NCBI GenBank assembly: GCA_907164885.2
Contig: OU015491.1
Coordinates: forward strand, 117,883,431-117,947,430
DNA length: 64,000 bases
Direction: 5' to 3'
Source: Dolomedes plantarius
Lineage: Eukaryota; Arthropoda; Arachnida; Araneae; Dolomedidae
Below the pieces are notes generated by a model that ran no database searches, was not told the DNA's origin, and saw nothing but the letters and a program-made list of their open reading frames with translations. The translations under genes were made by a program, and so were the position numbers. Below are positions 24,090 through 33,658 of this stretch, in pieces (position 1 is the first letter of the stretch; every line of letters starts with the position of its first letter).

Positions 24090-25949
24090 ATGAGTGTTGT
24101 AGAACAAAATCCTGCTGGAAATTTTCCTCGGGTAATTATGGTTCAGCAAATTGCGCCATTCGAAGCCACCTTCAATGGCGGCCCCTCAAGCCAATTCCTA
24201 AAGAAAATTGAGCATTACTTTCAGCAACAATGCACCCCAGAGGGGGATAAACTTAAAATTGCTCTAGTCGCTTTAAGAGGTAGTGCATATCAGTGGTACA
24301 CGTGTATGAAAAGCAGTAATCTGATTTTTGACTATTTGTCATTCAAGCAACAATTTCTTAGCGTTTTTCCAAAGACCTTTAATCAAAGTGAAATTGAAGC
24401 GGAAATTTATTCGCTAAGGCAACGTGAAGGTCAGTCTGCGTTAGATTTTGCTACGGAAAAGATTTCCAAGTGTGAGGAATATTTAGAAGGGGTAACGGAA
24501 GCGGTAATCTTAAAAATAGTTATCCAACGTTTGAAGCCAAGTGTTCAAGATTTTTTAGATAATCAAACAATTACAAGCAAGGTTACCCTCCTTCAAGCTT
24601 TAGCTAAATATGACAATAGGCATTTCTTCGCTACCCCTCACCGTCATTCAGGTACGAGAAGTTTTATACAGCCGCGCCAAAATTTTTCGCGAGTTTCAAA
24701 CCAGCAGCGTAAGCAGTACCGCAGGCAAAATAATAGAAGCGCACGGCGTTATAATGAAATTAGTGCTCTTAAAGTAAATAATATGGAAGCACCTTACTTG
24801 CACTGGCAAGTTGATTCACATGATATGGTTCAACCTGTTGAAACTGTGTGGTCAAATGTATTATTTTGTCCGAGCAGTAATCATTATTTTGAGAATAGTG
24901 AAAGTCAGGGTATTTTTGTGGCTTATAAAGAAAGTGAGTCTAGCTGGAATGATGCGGTAATTCCAGTACAAATTTCTGAAAATAGTGCCGATACTAATGC
25001 TAGTAGTTTAGAAAATAAATCATCTGACACTTCTATTAATGCTATACCTGATATTATTAATGCTATACCTGATATTTTAGATGATATTCACACATCTGTT
25101 AATGAAGGAAATTTAGTAGATGACGAAGTATGCGTTACGGAAGTTAGTGAATACTTATTAGTTGACGACAATAAAAATTCTTTAAACGATAGTAGGAACT
25201 CACTAGGTAATGATGATATTATTTCAAGTTCCCAGCCGAATGAGGATTGTGTAGGCCAGGTTGATAATATGGTTTTAAATAAAGTACATGAAAACCATAC
25301 TGAGAGTCAGGATGAAAAGTTGACACAGAATTATACTGTAAGTAGTTTAGCTGATGCTTCGGAAGTTATAGACGTAGGTTGTATTAAAACGCACCAGTAC
25401 GAAAAGCTTAATCTTCCTAAAACTGAAGCAGTGTTAAAGAATTTAAATGATAGCGATTCTGAAGAAGGACGTTTTAAAGAGACGTTTTCGTCAAAAGAGG
25501 ATAAAACTAAAGTTAAGGGGGATAAAAAACGTGAAAAAGCGCCTTCAGGTTCCAGCATTAAAACTGCTAATACTGAAGTAATTAAGGCGGTAAACAAGAA
25601 GTCGTATAAGCACAAATACGAAAACCAGAGTCAGGTTGTTGAAAAACATGACACAAGCATCGAGATAGAGCCAGTAACTAAACACGTTGGTGCGGCGTAT
25701 AAATTTGAAACAATAGAATCTGCATTAAAATCTAATACCGATACAAGCAAAAGTACGAAGCAAAGTAAGCTGTGCACTACAAAAACTCTATCAAAGGATG
25801 AACGTGGCACACATAAGGTACACAAGGTTATAAAAAGGAAGAATGACAATTTTAAAGCTCCTTTGCATAAGTACAGGAAACGCAAGATATCAGCCGTCCA
25901 GCAAGGTTGGCCTCCTCCCAAGAGACCTCCTGTCCATCGTCAAGCCTGA
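24090..25949 (+). CDS. Gag-like protein of the LTR retrotransposon
   Basis: A 619-codon ORF from AAAAAATGAGTG to TGA, wholly open between the LTRs. Residues ~15-185 form a Ty3/gypsy-type retrotransposon Gag (capsid) domain: FNGGPSSQFLKKIEHYF, LRGSAYQWYTCMK, then FKQQFLSVFP, SLRQREGQSALDFATEKI and LKPSVQDFL. Residues ~195-230 are basic (RRQNNRSARR) and could bind RNA, but no CCHC zinc knuckle is present. Residues ~280-450 are acidic and Ser/Asn/Asp-rich with a repeat INAIPDI-INAIPDI. From ~470 the chain is Lys-rich and low-complexity, ending GWPPPKRPPVHRQA. No protease or RT motif. Expected to assemble particles and package element RNA in trans with a partner polymerase. Expression is inferred only from the open frame and young LTRs. 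Confidence 0.88.
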   Translation: MSVVEQNPAGNFPRVIMVQQIAPFEATFNGGPSSQFLKKIEHYFQQQCTPEGDKLKIALVALRGSAYQWYTCMKSSNLIFDYLSFKQQFLSVFPKTFNQSEIEAEIYSLRQREGQSALDFATEKISKCEEYLEGVTEAVILKIVIQRLKPSVQDFLDNQTITSKVTLLQALAKYDNRHFFATPHRHSGTRSFIQPRQNFSRVSNQQRKQYRRQNNRSARRYNEISALKVNNMEAPYLHWQVDSHDMVQPVETVWSNVLFCPSSNHYFENSESQGIFVAYKESESSWNDAVIPVQISENSADTNASSLENKSSDTSINAIPDIINAIPDILDDIHTSVNEGNLVDDEVCVTEVSEYLLVDDNKNSLNDSRNSLGNDDIISSSQPNEDCVGQVDNMVLNKVHENHTESQDEKLTQNYTVSSLADASEVIDVGCIKTHQYEKLNLPKTEAVLKNLNDSDSEEGRFKETFSSKEDKTKVKGDKKREKAPSGSSIKTANTEVIKAVNKKSYKHKYENQSQVVEKHDTSIEIEPVTKHVGAAYKFETIESALKSNTDTSKSTKQSKLCTTKTLSKDERGTHKVHKVIKRKNDNFKAPLHKYRKRKISAVQQGWPPPKRPPVHRQA

Positions 25950-26132
25950 CCAGCGCCTCAGGACCAACGACCTGCTGCACGAAGGATGCCCACACGGTCA
26001 ACGAACCCCTTTACTAGGACTGCGACCATCAAGAGAGGTTCCATGAATTGGACAGACTGGTGCAAGGAAGTTGCTGCATTCATGAGGAACAAGTCTTGTA
26101 TCAACTTTCTTATTCTAACTCCCACCCTTTAA
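25950..26132 (+). other. in-frame 60-codon extension after the gag stop
   Basis: After the TGA at 25947-25949 the same frame stays open for 60 codons to TAA at 26130-26132, starting PAPQDQRPAARRMPTRST and including WTDWCKEVAAFMRNK. Its Pro/Arg-rich start continues the composition of the preceding C-terminus. The TGA may therefore be a recent nonsense mutation, or a read-through stop. An AATAAA motif overlaps the TAA. Confidence 0.5.
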
Positions 26133-26139
26133 TAAAACC

Positions 26140-26670
26140 GAACCAAATTGGTTTGCAGTTCCCCCAGTGTATATACTGTAAACATTTTGAGGGGAAGTGG
26201 TGAGGCACTGAAAAAAAAAACGGCATACTGTTGTTTCATAAATTTTTGAAGGGGACATGTAGTGACTAGGGAAAAAATACATACTACACAATATACCAAT
26301 TAACCACTAATGTACTAACTTCACAAAAAAATAACACATGTACATTATAAATTGGGGGAGAGCAGATACAGTCAAGAAATGTCATGCTGTGCAATTGTGT
26401 TGTCACTTTTAATTAAAATAGATATTTTAGGGCGCAGTTGGCAGCCCAGTATCCGCAACTCTGCAAATCCACTGTTTGATGGTGTCACCTGGACCCTTCG
26501 GGGTTAGTTTTGTAAAATGGTAGTGGCGTTTTTCCTCCACACAACGTGTGGAAGGTTTTTTTGACTTTGCCACCCATTATGTCAAAAGTCAGACCAGCAC
26601 GCGTTTTCAATTAGTTAACTGAAGCCGTTCAGACCTCAGTTACCTAATTTTTTTTTTCGAGGGAGGCCAG
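26140..26670 (+). other. non-coding 3' interior of the LTR element and polypurine tract
   Basis: 530 bp without a frame of note. It ends with a T-run and then CGAGGGAGGCCAG immediately before the 3' LTR TG, the position expected of a polypurine tract for plus-strand priming. Confidence 0.6.
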
Positions 26671-27059
26671 TGTAAGGTATACACAAGATTCGATTCCCAA
26701 GAATCGAACTTTTGAGTGAAGGAATTAAAGAAGCTGCTTCAGATATGCTAATTTTGGCATACGCGCTTAGTATAAATACCATGCAGCGTCATTAATGAAA
26801 GAAAAGAGGAGGTTGTTAAGGTTGAAAAGGTGTTATCCTGCGCTAGTGCTTAGCGGGCCAGAAGTTTACGTGGCAGTACTGCTGGTTTGACTTACTGTTC
26901 GTGAGTATAAAAATATATTGTTCTTGAAAGCTGTGTTTATACATTCCGTACAAATAGTACGTATGCTTATTGCTGTAAAAGCCAATTATATGTGCAACGA
27001 ATTCAATAAACATTGTTTCATGTATAAACTGTGTTTGCATCAAATTCAAATAGAGTGCC
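26671..27059 (+). repeat. 3' LTR
   Basis: Identical to the 5' LTR except two transitions. TATA box at 26771-26778. After 27059 the sequence diverges from that following the 5' LTR and no target duplication is seen. Confidence 0.9.
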
Positions 27060-27123
27060 ACTTCAAATTATATACACCCAAGTCTGGGTAGAAGTGAGCA
27101 TAGATTCTCTCTCTATATATATA

Positions 27124-27402
27124 GTGCCCGGTATAAAGGCTTAAGTCAAAAACAGTGATTTAAATATTTAAATATACCTAGTTATTGGCTTTTATACCAA
27201 TCACAGAAATATAATTTCGACTTGAGTCTTTTGTACAAGGGAATGTACTTTTGTTTACAAAATTGAGACTTAAGCCAATTTTGTAAAAGCTTAAGATTAA
27301 GAAATAATATTTATAATTAAGATACAAGTCAAATGATTTTTTTAAATAGATACTAACAAATATCTAAAAATCACTTTTTTGACTTAAGCTTTATACCGGG
27401 GT

Positions 27403-27403
<1 letters not shown>
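27124..27403. mobile_element. short MITE with ~37-bp TIRs, Tc1/mariner-like
   Basis: Left end GTGCCCGGTATAAAGGCTTA and right end (inverse) GTACCCCGGTATAAAGCTTA. The match continues through AAGTCAAAAA and GTGATTT. The left flank is TA. Internal CTTAAG motifs recur. At 280 bp it has no coding capacity; the autonomous partner is not in this window. Confidence 0.75.

Positions 27404-27404
<1 letters not shown>

Positions 27405-27472
<68 letters not shown>
27405..27472. repeat. (AT)n microsatellite
   Basis: Pure dinucleotide run between the MITE and the Helentron end. Confidence 0.95.
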
Positions 27473-27474
<2 letters not shown>

Positions 27475-28010
27475 CTAGCTGACCCGGCAACGCTTCGCTA
27501 TTGCTGGATTTGAGTATATATATATAGATTAAATGAACACAATTGAAAGTTTAATATAAATTATTGTATTTAGTTAAAATTAGATATTTACATACACATT
27601 GTTATTTTTATGTTTTGGATTACATAAATTGTAATTATTATTTTATTCAATTGTAAGTTCATTCCAATGCTCTTGGATATACAGTGTTTTTGGTGATTTC
27701 ATTTGGTATATATACCAACGAATCCCTTGGTTTTCCTACAAGGGCACATGCAATGTATAATTGTCCATGAGAAAAACAGGGATTCTCCAAATTCAATCCC
27801 CATACTTGCAATGACTGACCTTGTGATTTTTTTATCGTTATTGAAAAAGCCAGTTTAATTAGAAATTTCAGTCTTTTGAATTCGAATGGCATATGTGCTG
27901 GTATCATTGGTAAACGTGGTATTGGCCACATCCTCTCCTTTTTAATTTGACAATTAAAATTGCTGTTTCAATTACATTGCTTATAATCTTTTGAAAATGT
28001 TCCTAACTTT
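27475..28010 (-). pseudogene. Helitron/Helentron helicase C-terminus and 3' end of the element
   Basis: Minus-strand 27931-27659 encodes PMIPAHMPFEFKRLKFLIKL, then SITIKKSQGQSLQVWGLNLE and CFSHGQLYIACALVGKP. This is the Pif1-type helicase end found in Helitron Rep-helicase proteins: helicase motifs V and VI, with the usual CSRVG motif altered to CALVG. Upstream, frameshifted NVIETAILIVKLK extends the match to about 28010. The rest of the ~1500-residue protein is missing. Downstream, the element ends near 27475 with a GCAAT/GTTGC hairpin around loop AGCGAAGC followed by CGGGTCAGCTAG, in the position of a Helitron 3' terminal hairpin. Confidence 0.82.
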
Positions 28011-29034
28011 CTTTCTACTGGTCAAATCGAGGATTTCAATAGCTTTGAACCTTCTCGGGACAATGCGCTCGGGATGTATATATATGAATAATCTTTACTT
28101 CTTGTTAACTTAGTGCAAAGAAGCTAGGGCATATTTTCTAAGTTTATACTAAGCAGAACTTTATTGCTTTAGCCATACCATTCTTAAACTGTGCCCCAAA
28201 AGCATAAGGTAAAGCAAACCTCAATTAATAAAATCTATTGAATGAAAGAAAACATATATATCTTGGTAAATAGGAAGGATTTAATATTTCATTTCCAAAA
28301 AATTCTTTAAGGATAAATGAAGATTTTACTTTTTGTACCTAACTATATTCTTCCCTTATGGAATTTTGCTTCCCTTATGAACATTATCCCGAATAAGCTA
28401 TGAATCATATCATGACTGAAACAGTAACACATAACAATAATTAAATAATATAAAATATCTAATTATCTTTAGTTCGTTTTAAATAATATATATTGCAAAC
28501 ATGTGGGAATATTGTGAAACTAAAATTATTCAAGTAATACCTTATCACATTGGAAAATCTAGAACTTGAACAAATACTCTGTGCAATAAATTTCCATTTA
28601 CGAAAGGAATTCTCTGGGGATAATTCATACTAATATGCCTGTTTTGCAGAATAAATATATGCTTTTAGAAATTTAAACAATTATGATAAAAATTCTTATA
28701 TGTTTAGGTTAAATTTCGTAATTATAAGCAATATAGTTACTGACCGTTTCAAATCTATGACCAAATCCCACACATAAAAAAAAGAAACCTATATTGCTGA
28801 TTTGTTAGCGAAGAAGAGTTGCGAACAGATCACCCCAATAAATAGAGACCTGAGTACCACGGAAATTTATTCCTTATACAGTTCAAATAACCACAAATCA
28901 CCGAATCATCGCTCAGAAACAGCTTTGGTATTATGCAAACCCCTCTGGATTGTCATTACCGTATAACGGACAACGTCTGTATAAGACTTCATTGGCAAGT
29001 CTAAGATGCGGACATACAAGACCCATGACTTTAA
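28011..29034. other. AT-rich DNA, nothing recognised
   Basis: Could be decayed Helentron interior next to the helicase end, but no motif is visible. Confidence 0.4.
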
Positions 29035-29450
29035 GGCTGCTGTGTACTAACCCTATTGGATTCGCTCACCTCAATGTTAACCCATGGGGAAAATGTGTCT
29101 ACTACTTACGGCTACATGTATGCAGATAATCAAATAAAAATGGTATTTTCAGATAGCCTGAACTTTTCTGCACCTTGCAACAGGATTCATTTTATAAATT
29201 TCATCCACCAAAAGAATTGAGTGTTTAAAACACAGTATATCAGATATTTTCCCTAATAATTTAAATTTTAAAATATTATTTGCATAGTTTTTAAAATAAC
29301 TAAAAATGCCATGAGGTGTAAAATTTCTTTCTCTATTACGGAGTACAATTTAAAAAAATCTTTAAATTGAAATTGGCAATCCTTGGACAAAATTTCTCCA
29401 CGGGTTATCATTGAGGTAAGCGAATTTAATAGGGTTAGTACACAGCAACC
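29035..29450. mobile_element. long-TIR MITE family, copy B, with TTAA target duplication
   Basis: Starts GGCTGCTGTGTACTAACCC and ends with the inverse GGGTTAGTACACAGCAACC. It is flanked on both sides by TTAA (29031-29034 and 29451-29454), the best preserved of the three copies. The TIR is about 60 bp and the interior AT-rich. The TTAA target is that of piggyBac, although the ends do not start CCC/CCY. Confidence 0.88.
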
Positions 29451-29635
29451 TTAATGAAAGGAGTAAAAAACTTTCCATATTACTCTTGCTCCTTAATTAC
29501 AGCTGCCCTTTCACTCATGAATAAATGTATTTCTGTCTCTGTGGGCCAGCTTCTGTATGAAGAGGAGTTTGTCGCTGCACGATTTATTTAACATGGTCTG
29601 TAGAACTTCGTCTACGTTATATCTATGTTGGACCC

Positions 29636-31215
29636 CAACTCCAAAATCGGACAATGTCCGAAAAAAATGCTCACAACGCGAATGGATCTCAGACAAATGG
29701 GTCAAGTCCGAAATGTTATATTATTTCGGACTTGGATCATTTACAAATGATCATTTCGCGTATGGGCAAATCAGAAGTGCGCAAAGTACGAAACTTAATT
29801 TCATTTCACACTTTGATCATTCTAAATTGCTCAATCAGCTTGTTTCTCTTCAATTAATTTCTTCCTTTTTTGTAAGATGGACACATCAGTTTTCAGAATC
29901 TGATGAATCAGTTTCATGTTTACTTTCAGGAATGTTCACCAAAACCTATTCAAGTTGTTCTTCAGTCTCAAGGTCCGTTGAACAACGCAATTCCTCGGGA
30001 AGTCCGTTCGTAAGTGAAACACCAAACAGAGCTTCGTATGGGCTTCTGGTGATTCCACGATGGTAGGTACGATTTTTAAAAATTTGAACGATTCGTAAGC
30101 CTTCTGCCTACTGAATTGTCTGATTGTCTGCCATTCACGTCACCAACATATCACGAACATCTTGGTTTGCACGTTTGACGGAGCCTTGGCTTTGAGAGTG
30201 TGTGGGTTTTCCATGAACAATTTTTGCTTCAAACATATATGCTAGCTCTTTTAGGATTTTATTCGAGAATTCGCGTCCATTATCAGACTGAAAAATAGAG
30301 GGAACTTCTATGATACAAAATATATCCATTAAATTATAAGAAACTTCTTCAGCTGTTTTAGTTTTCAGTGGGCGTAAAAAAAGAATTTGGTAAGAGGATA
30401 TTGATAGTTTAAAATGAATTTATAATCGCGATCAGGCTTTGATTGCATGTGAATGAGGTCAACCTGTCCTCATTTTCGGAATGCGTTAGTAAGTATTGGT
30501 TTAACAACTACTCTCTTATTTTTAACCTTTTTTCTCAAGTGACACTGTTCACAGAGAGAAAGGTACAGCTTGATCACTTTTCGAGGCACATTACAGTATT
30601 TCTGTTGTAGTTTCTTTTCCATAAATTTTTTTTTGTCACCCAAATCCATGAGAGCTTTATGAATAACTTCAAAAATTTCGTAAGTATGACAAAAATATTT
30701 TATGGTTTGGTCATCATCTGTCATATTTTTAATTAATTTTTCGATACCACAAATAGGTACTACCTCATAACGTTTTAGTCTTTTGTAGTCCTTAAAGGTG
30801 AGGGGCTGCTTGTTTTTTCTTTTCTCCACACTGCTTTTCACTTCAGCAATCAACGTTTCATATTTTTCGAGAGTGAAAACACAACTGTTGTCGCCCGAAC
30901 TTTCTAAAAAACTACCCGAAGATTCGAGAAATTTACCTCTTATTTCATTTGCACACGTAGTCGTGGCCGATTTAACACCGTCATAAACAGAAGACATAGT
31001 GAACAATAGCACTTACATCTACCTCCCTTTTCGCGCATCCTCCAAGTGTGAAATTGGACTTGGCTCACTACTGATTTGCCCGATCGCGAATTGATCAAAT
31101 TCAAGTGCACAAACTCTGAAATAATGTAACATTTCGAACATGGTACATTTTCCAGTGATCCATTCGCGATGTATTTTTTTCAGACATTGTCCGATTTCGG
31201 AGTTCGGTTCCAACA
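29636..31215 (-). mobile_element. Ginger-type (integrase) DNA transposon, inactive
   Basis: Long inverted ends of about 190 bp begin TGTTGGA (29636) and end TCCAACA (31215) and share ATCGGACAATGTC further in. They are roughly 75% identical. Four-base flanks TCTA and CCTA fit a decayed 4-bp duplication. Ends TGT...ACA, 4-bp targets and a retroviral-type integrase on the minus strand are the hallmarks of Ginger/GIN elements. Length 1580 bp indicates internal loss; autonomous elements are longer. Confidence 0.8.
29870..31012 (-). pseudogene. Ginger/GIN-type integrase-transposase (KRBA2-like) pseudogene
   Basis: Reads from about 31012 leftwards. Residues ~100-165 contain the H2C2 zinc-binding domain: FCHTYEIFEVIHKAL, then KYCNVPRKVIKLYLSLCEQC. 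After the TGA at ~30478 the integrase core follows: GQVDLIHMQSKPDRDYKFI, then with a frameshift SIFQSDNGREFSNKILKEL with the second Asp. The third motif reads SQSQGSVKRANQDV, where Lys replaces the expected catalytic Glu. A C-terminal part with SPYEALFGVSL continues to about 29870 with stops. The vertebrate host gene KRBA2 has a related domesticated core, which makes the family recognisable. Stop, frameshift and the Glu-to-Lys change make it inactive. Confidence 0.85.
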
Positions 31216-31494
31216 CCTAGATCAAGGAGATTAGCTACAACAGCGAAGAAACATATTTAAAATATCTAAAGGTTACTACGTAGCTTCACCGATAGGTTTT
31301 TTTACGATTGCTCAGACAGAGTGTTTGAATTATTATTGTTATGATTAATTGCATATTCTGGGTGGTATTCAGAAAATTACGCATAGGATGACACGGTTTA
31401 ACCGGAGAGTGTTTCAGATGGAATTTATTCATATCATGCGACTCATAGTTAGTCTGATTTGCTGCATTCCTACATTTCCCTACTATTACAGTCT

Positions 31495-31650
31495 CAAAGC
31501 GCCTCCAACATAGTATAGTGGATAACATTCTGAGATGAAACGCTTTGGGCTTAGGTTCAAATCCCGAATAAGGCCTGGTCATTTCCGATTCATCCCTCCC
31601 CCCATAAAGATGAATGGTGGATCACCGAAATGGTGTACTTTTTTTTTATA
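31495..31650 (+). repeat. tRNA-derived SINE (family 2), best preserved
   Basis: A box TAGTATAGTGG at 31511-31521 and B box GGTTCAAATCC at 31554-31564 have the right spacing for an RNA polymerase III promoter. AATAAGGCC and a short body follow, ending in a T-run at 31640-31648. The A box resembles Asp/Glu tRNAs. The anticodon arm does not fold properly, so it is a SINE rather than a tRNA gene. Confidence 0.65.
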
Positions 31651-31654
31651 ATAA

Positions 31655-32080
31655 CATGAAATAGCAGTGGGTAGCAAAAATATAATACTAGTGGGATATT
31701 TGATCTTGTTTTAATGCAGCAATGTCAGGTTCGAAGGAAGTGGGTGGAATTCTCAGTGAGTCTTACGCGGCTCAACAGAAATTTTCGATCTAATTTTGCC
31801 TTATCTTTGAAAATAGTTGCTCAAAAGTGCACGTAGAGCCAAAAAGCGATGCCACGAATAAAGCGTAATTGTGAAGCGAGGTATATTCGCCTCTGAGAAC
31901 ATGAGTTTTATAAAGTTTACGACCGTGTGTGGCCGCGGGTTGGACACGCCTAGTGTACAGTCTGTGTATTGTACCGTAGTAAACATATACACTTTATGCC
32001 TATTTATCGAAGAAAGCAGTTTTTCATGTTTTGCAGCTGAAAAAAAAACCTAAAATTTTGTAAAAATGTTTCTAGAATTC
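31655..32080. other. unassigned AT-rich DNA
   Basis: Short opposite frames only (31801-32053). Nothing supported. Confidence 0.45.
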
Positions 32081-33653
32081 TGTGGCAGGGATCGTTGTTA
32101 ATTTGGTGGTTGGATAAAATTAAGAGTGATTACTCAAGTGTACTTTAATCAATCAATTTATTAAATATCATCAAAATATACACATATATAAACATTTCAT
32201 TATTAATCATACCTTATGCAAATATCATTTTAATCAATACTGCTATGTGATATATATATATATATATGAATAATTATCAATCAAAAATTAACCTAACCCC
32301 ATATAATTAACTCGGGCACAACACGAGCTGGGCATTGGCAGAAAAGGAAACACAAAACTCTCTCCCTACCTTGGATGACTTCACAGGCATAACAATAGGC
32401 ACGCTCTCCTTTCAGCAAGAGGGATTCTCCGTTGCGACTCTACAGGTTGCTCTACGCCACCTTCTGATTGGTTGCACAGGATCACCGGACATCTCCTGCT
32501 CCTCGTAGCAGGCGGCTTACGCTGGGGGTGCGGCAGAAGCTTTCGGTCTTTTTCCGTCGGCCTGAACTCGTTGAGGGTGGTCGCTGGTCATTCTCCGCTG
32601 GGGACGAGGGTCATTGCTGCTTCGTTGGACTAGGCTGACCGGACACTTCTTGCTCCTTGTAGCGGGCAGCTGGCGACACGGGTGCGGCTGAAGCACTAGG
32701 ACTTTATATTTTTCGCATGAACTCGTTGAGGATGGGCTCTGATCATTCTTCGCTGGGGACGAGGGTCATTGCTTACGAGATTCAAATCATCTGCCTGGAT
32801 CCGTCCGCTGGGCTTCTTAAAATCGTCAGCTTTCAATCTTAGCTGTCAACTATACCCGTCTCTTCGACACAACTGCTTCTTTTCTCTTTCTATTCTAACT
32901 CTGGGGCTTACATATATGCCAGGATAACGGCGTCCCTTTCAGCCTCTGATGCGGTCTACGTCTTTTTGACTTCTCAGCCCAATCTACTTTGCTGAATCTT
33001 TTTTTTACTCTCCACTTAACTTTTAACTCTTTCACTCTGGGATTCCATTGGTGGCCATCTTCTGACCAATGGGTCATCCTAGACCTATATTATTGGCTGC
33101 ACATATATTTTATAATAATTCTTCGTCCAATCTAAATTGAAAGGGGCATCCGCCCCTGTTTCTGATGCTCTACTTTATACGGATCACTCCCACTCCCAAA
33201 TTCTCACGACTCCCTTCGACCTCCTACTGTACTCCTAAAGAGGTCAACGTCATAAATTTCTTCCTTCCTTTTTCATATTTCACTCCTCACCCTTTTAGAT
33301 TCCAATTTTCGCCTGTTTAGTTCATTAAATCCAGCTGGTCGCCCTTAGCTGTCCGTATTTCCTTTCAACTTGGCATCTCTCGTCTTCATTTTCGCGTAAG
33401 CATTTCGTTAAATCCAGCTGGACACCATTTATTAGCTCGTCAAGACCCGTTGCCTGCTTCCCTTACTGTAATCATGTTACTTATTCTCTATTCCTACTTA
33501 ATAATGCCGCTTCCTGCCCCTTTGACTTGGCTCTCCCTCTTTTCTAAGAAACGCGTCGTCCCTAACTACGACAAATTCCTTGCAAAGTATCTCTATGAAA
33601 TTTTGTACAACGTTCTTTTGTTCTATTTACATAAAACTATGCTCAGGATTTAA
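32081..33653. repeat. GC-richer block with internal duplications, possible solo LTR
   Basis: Composition shifts sharply from the flanks over 32330-33540. It starts TGTGGCAGGGATCG, a common opening for arthropod LTRs, and AATTC occurs at 32076-32080 and 33654-33658 as a possible 5-bp duplication. The right end does not finish in CA, so the LTR reading is weak. Inside, a unit of about 154 bp is duplicated (32485-32636 and 32639-32775; shared ACTCGTTGAGG and GCTGGGGACGAGGGTCATTG), and TTAAATCCAGCTGG occurs twice (near 33328 and 33410). No frame longer than ~65 codons and no protein family. Confidence 0.35.
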
Positions 33654-33658
33654 AATTC

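Noticed and set aside
25331..25921. Two ~95-codon minus-strand frames inside the Gag ORF
   Set aside because: Antisense of the AAG/GAA-rich C-terminal half; no independent motif.
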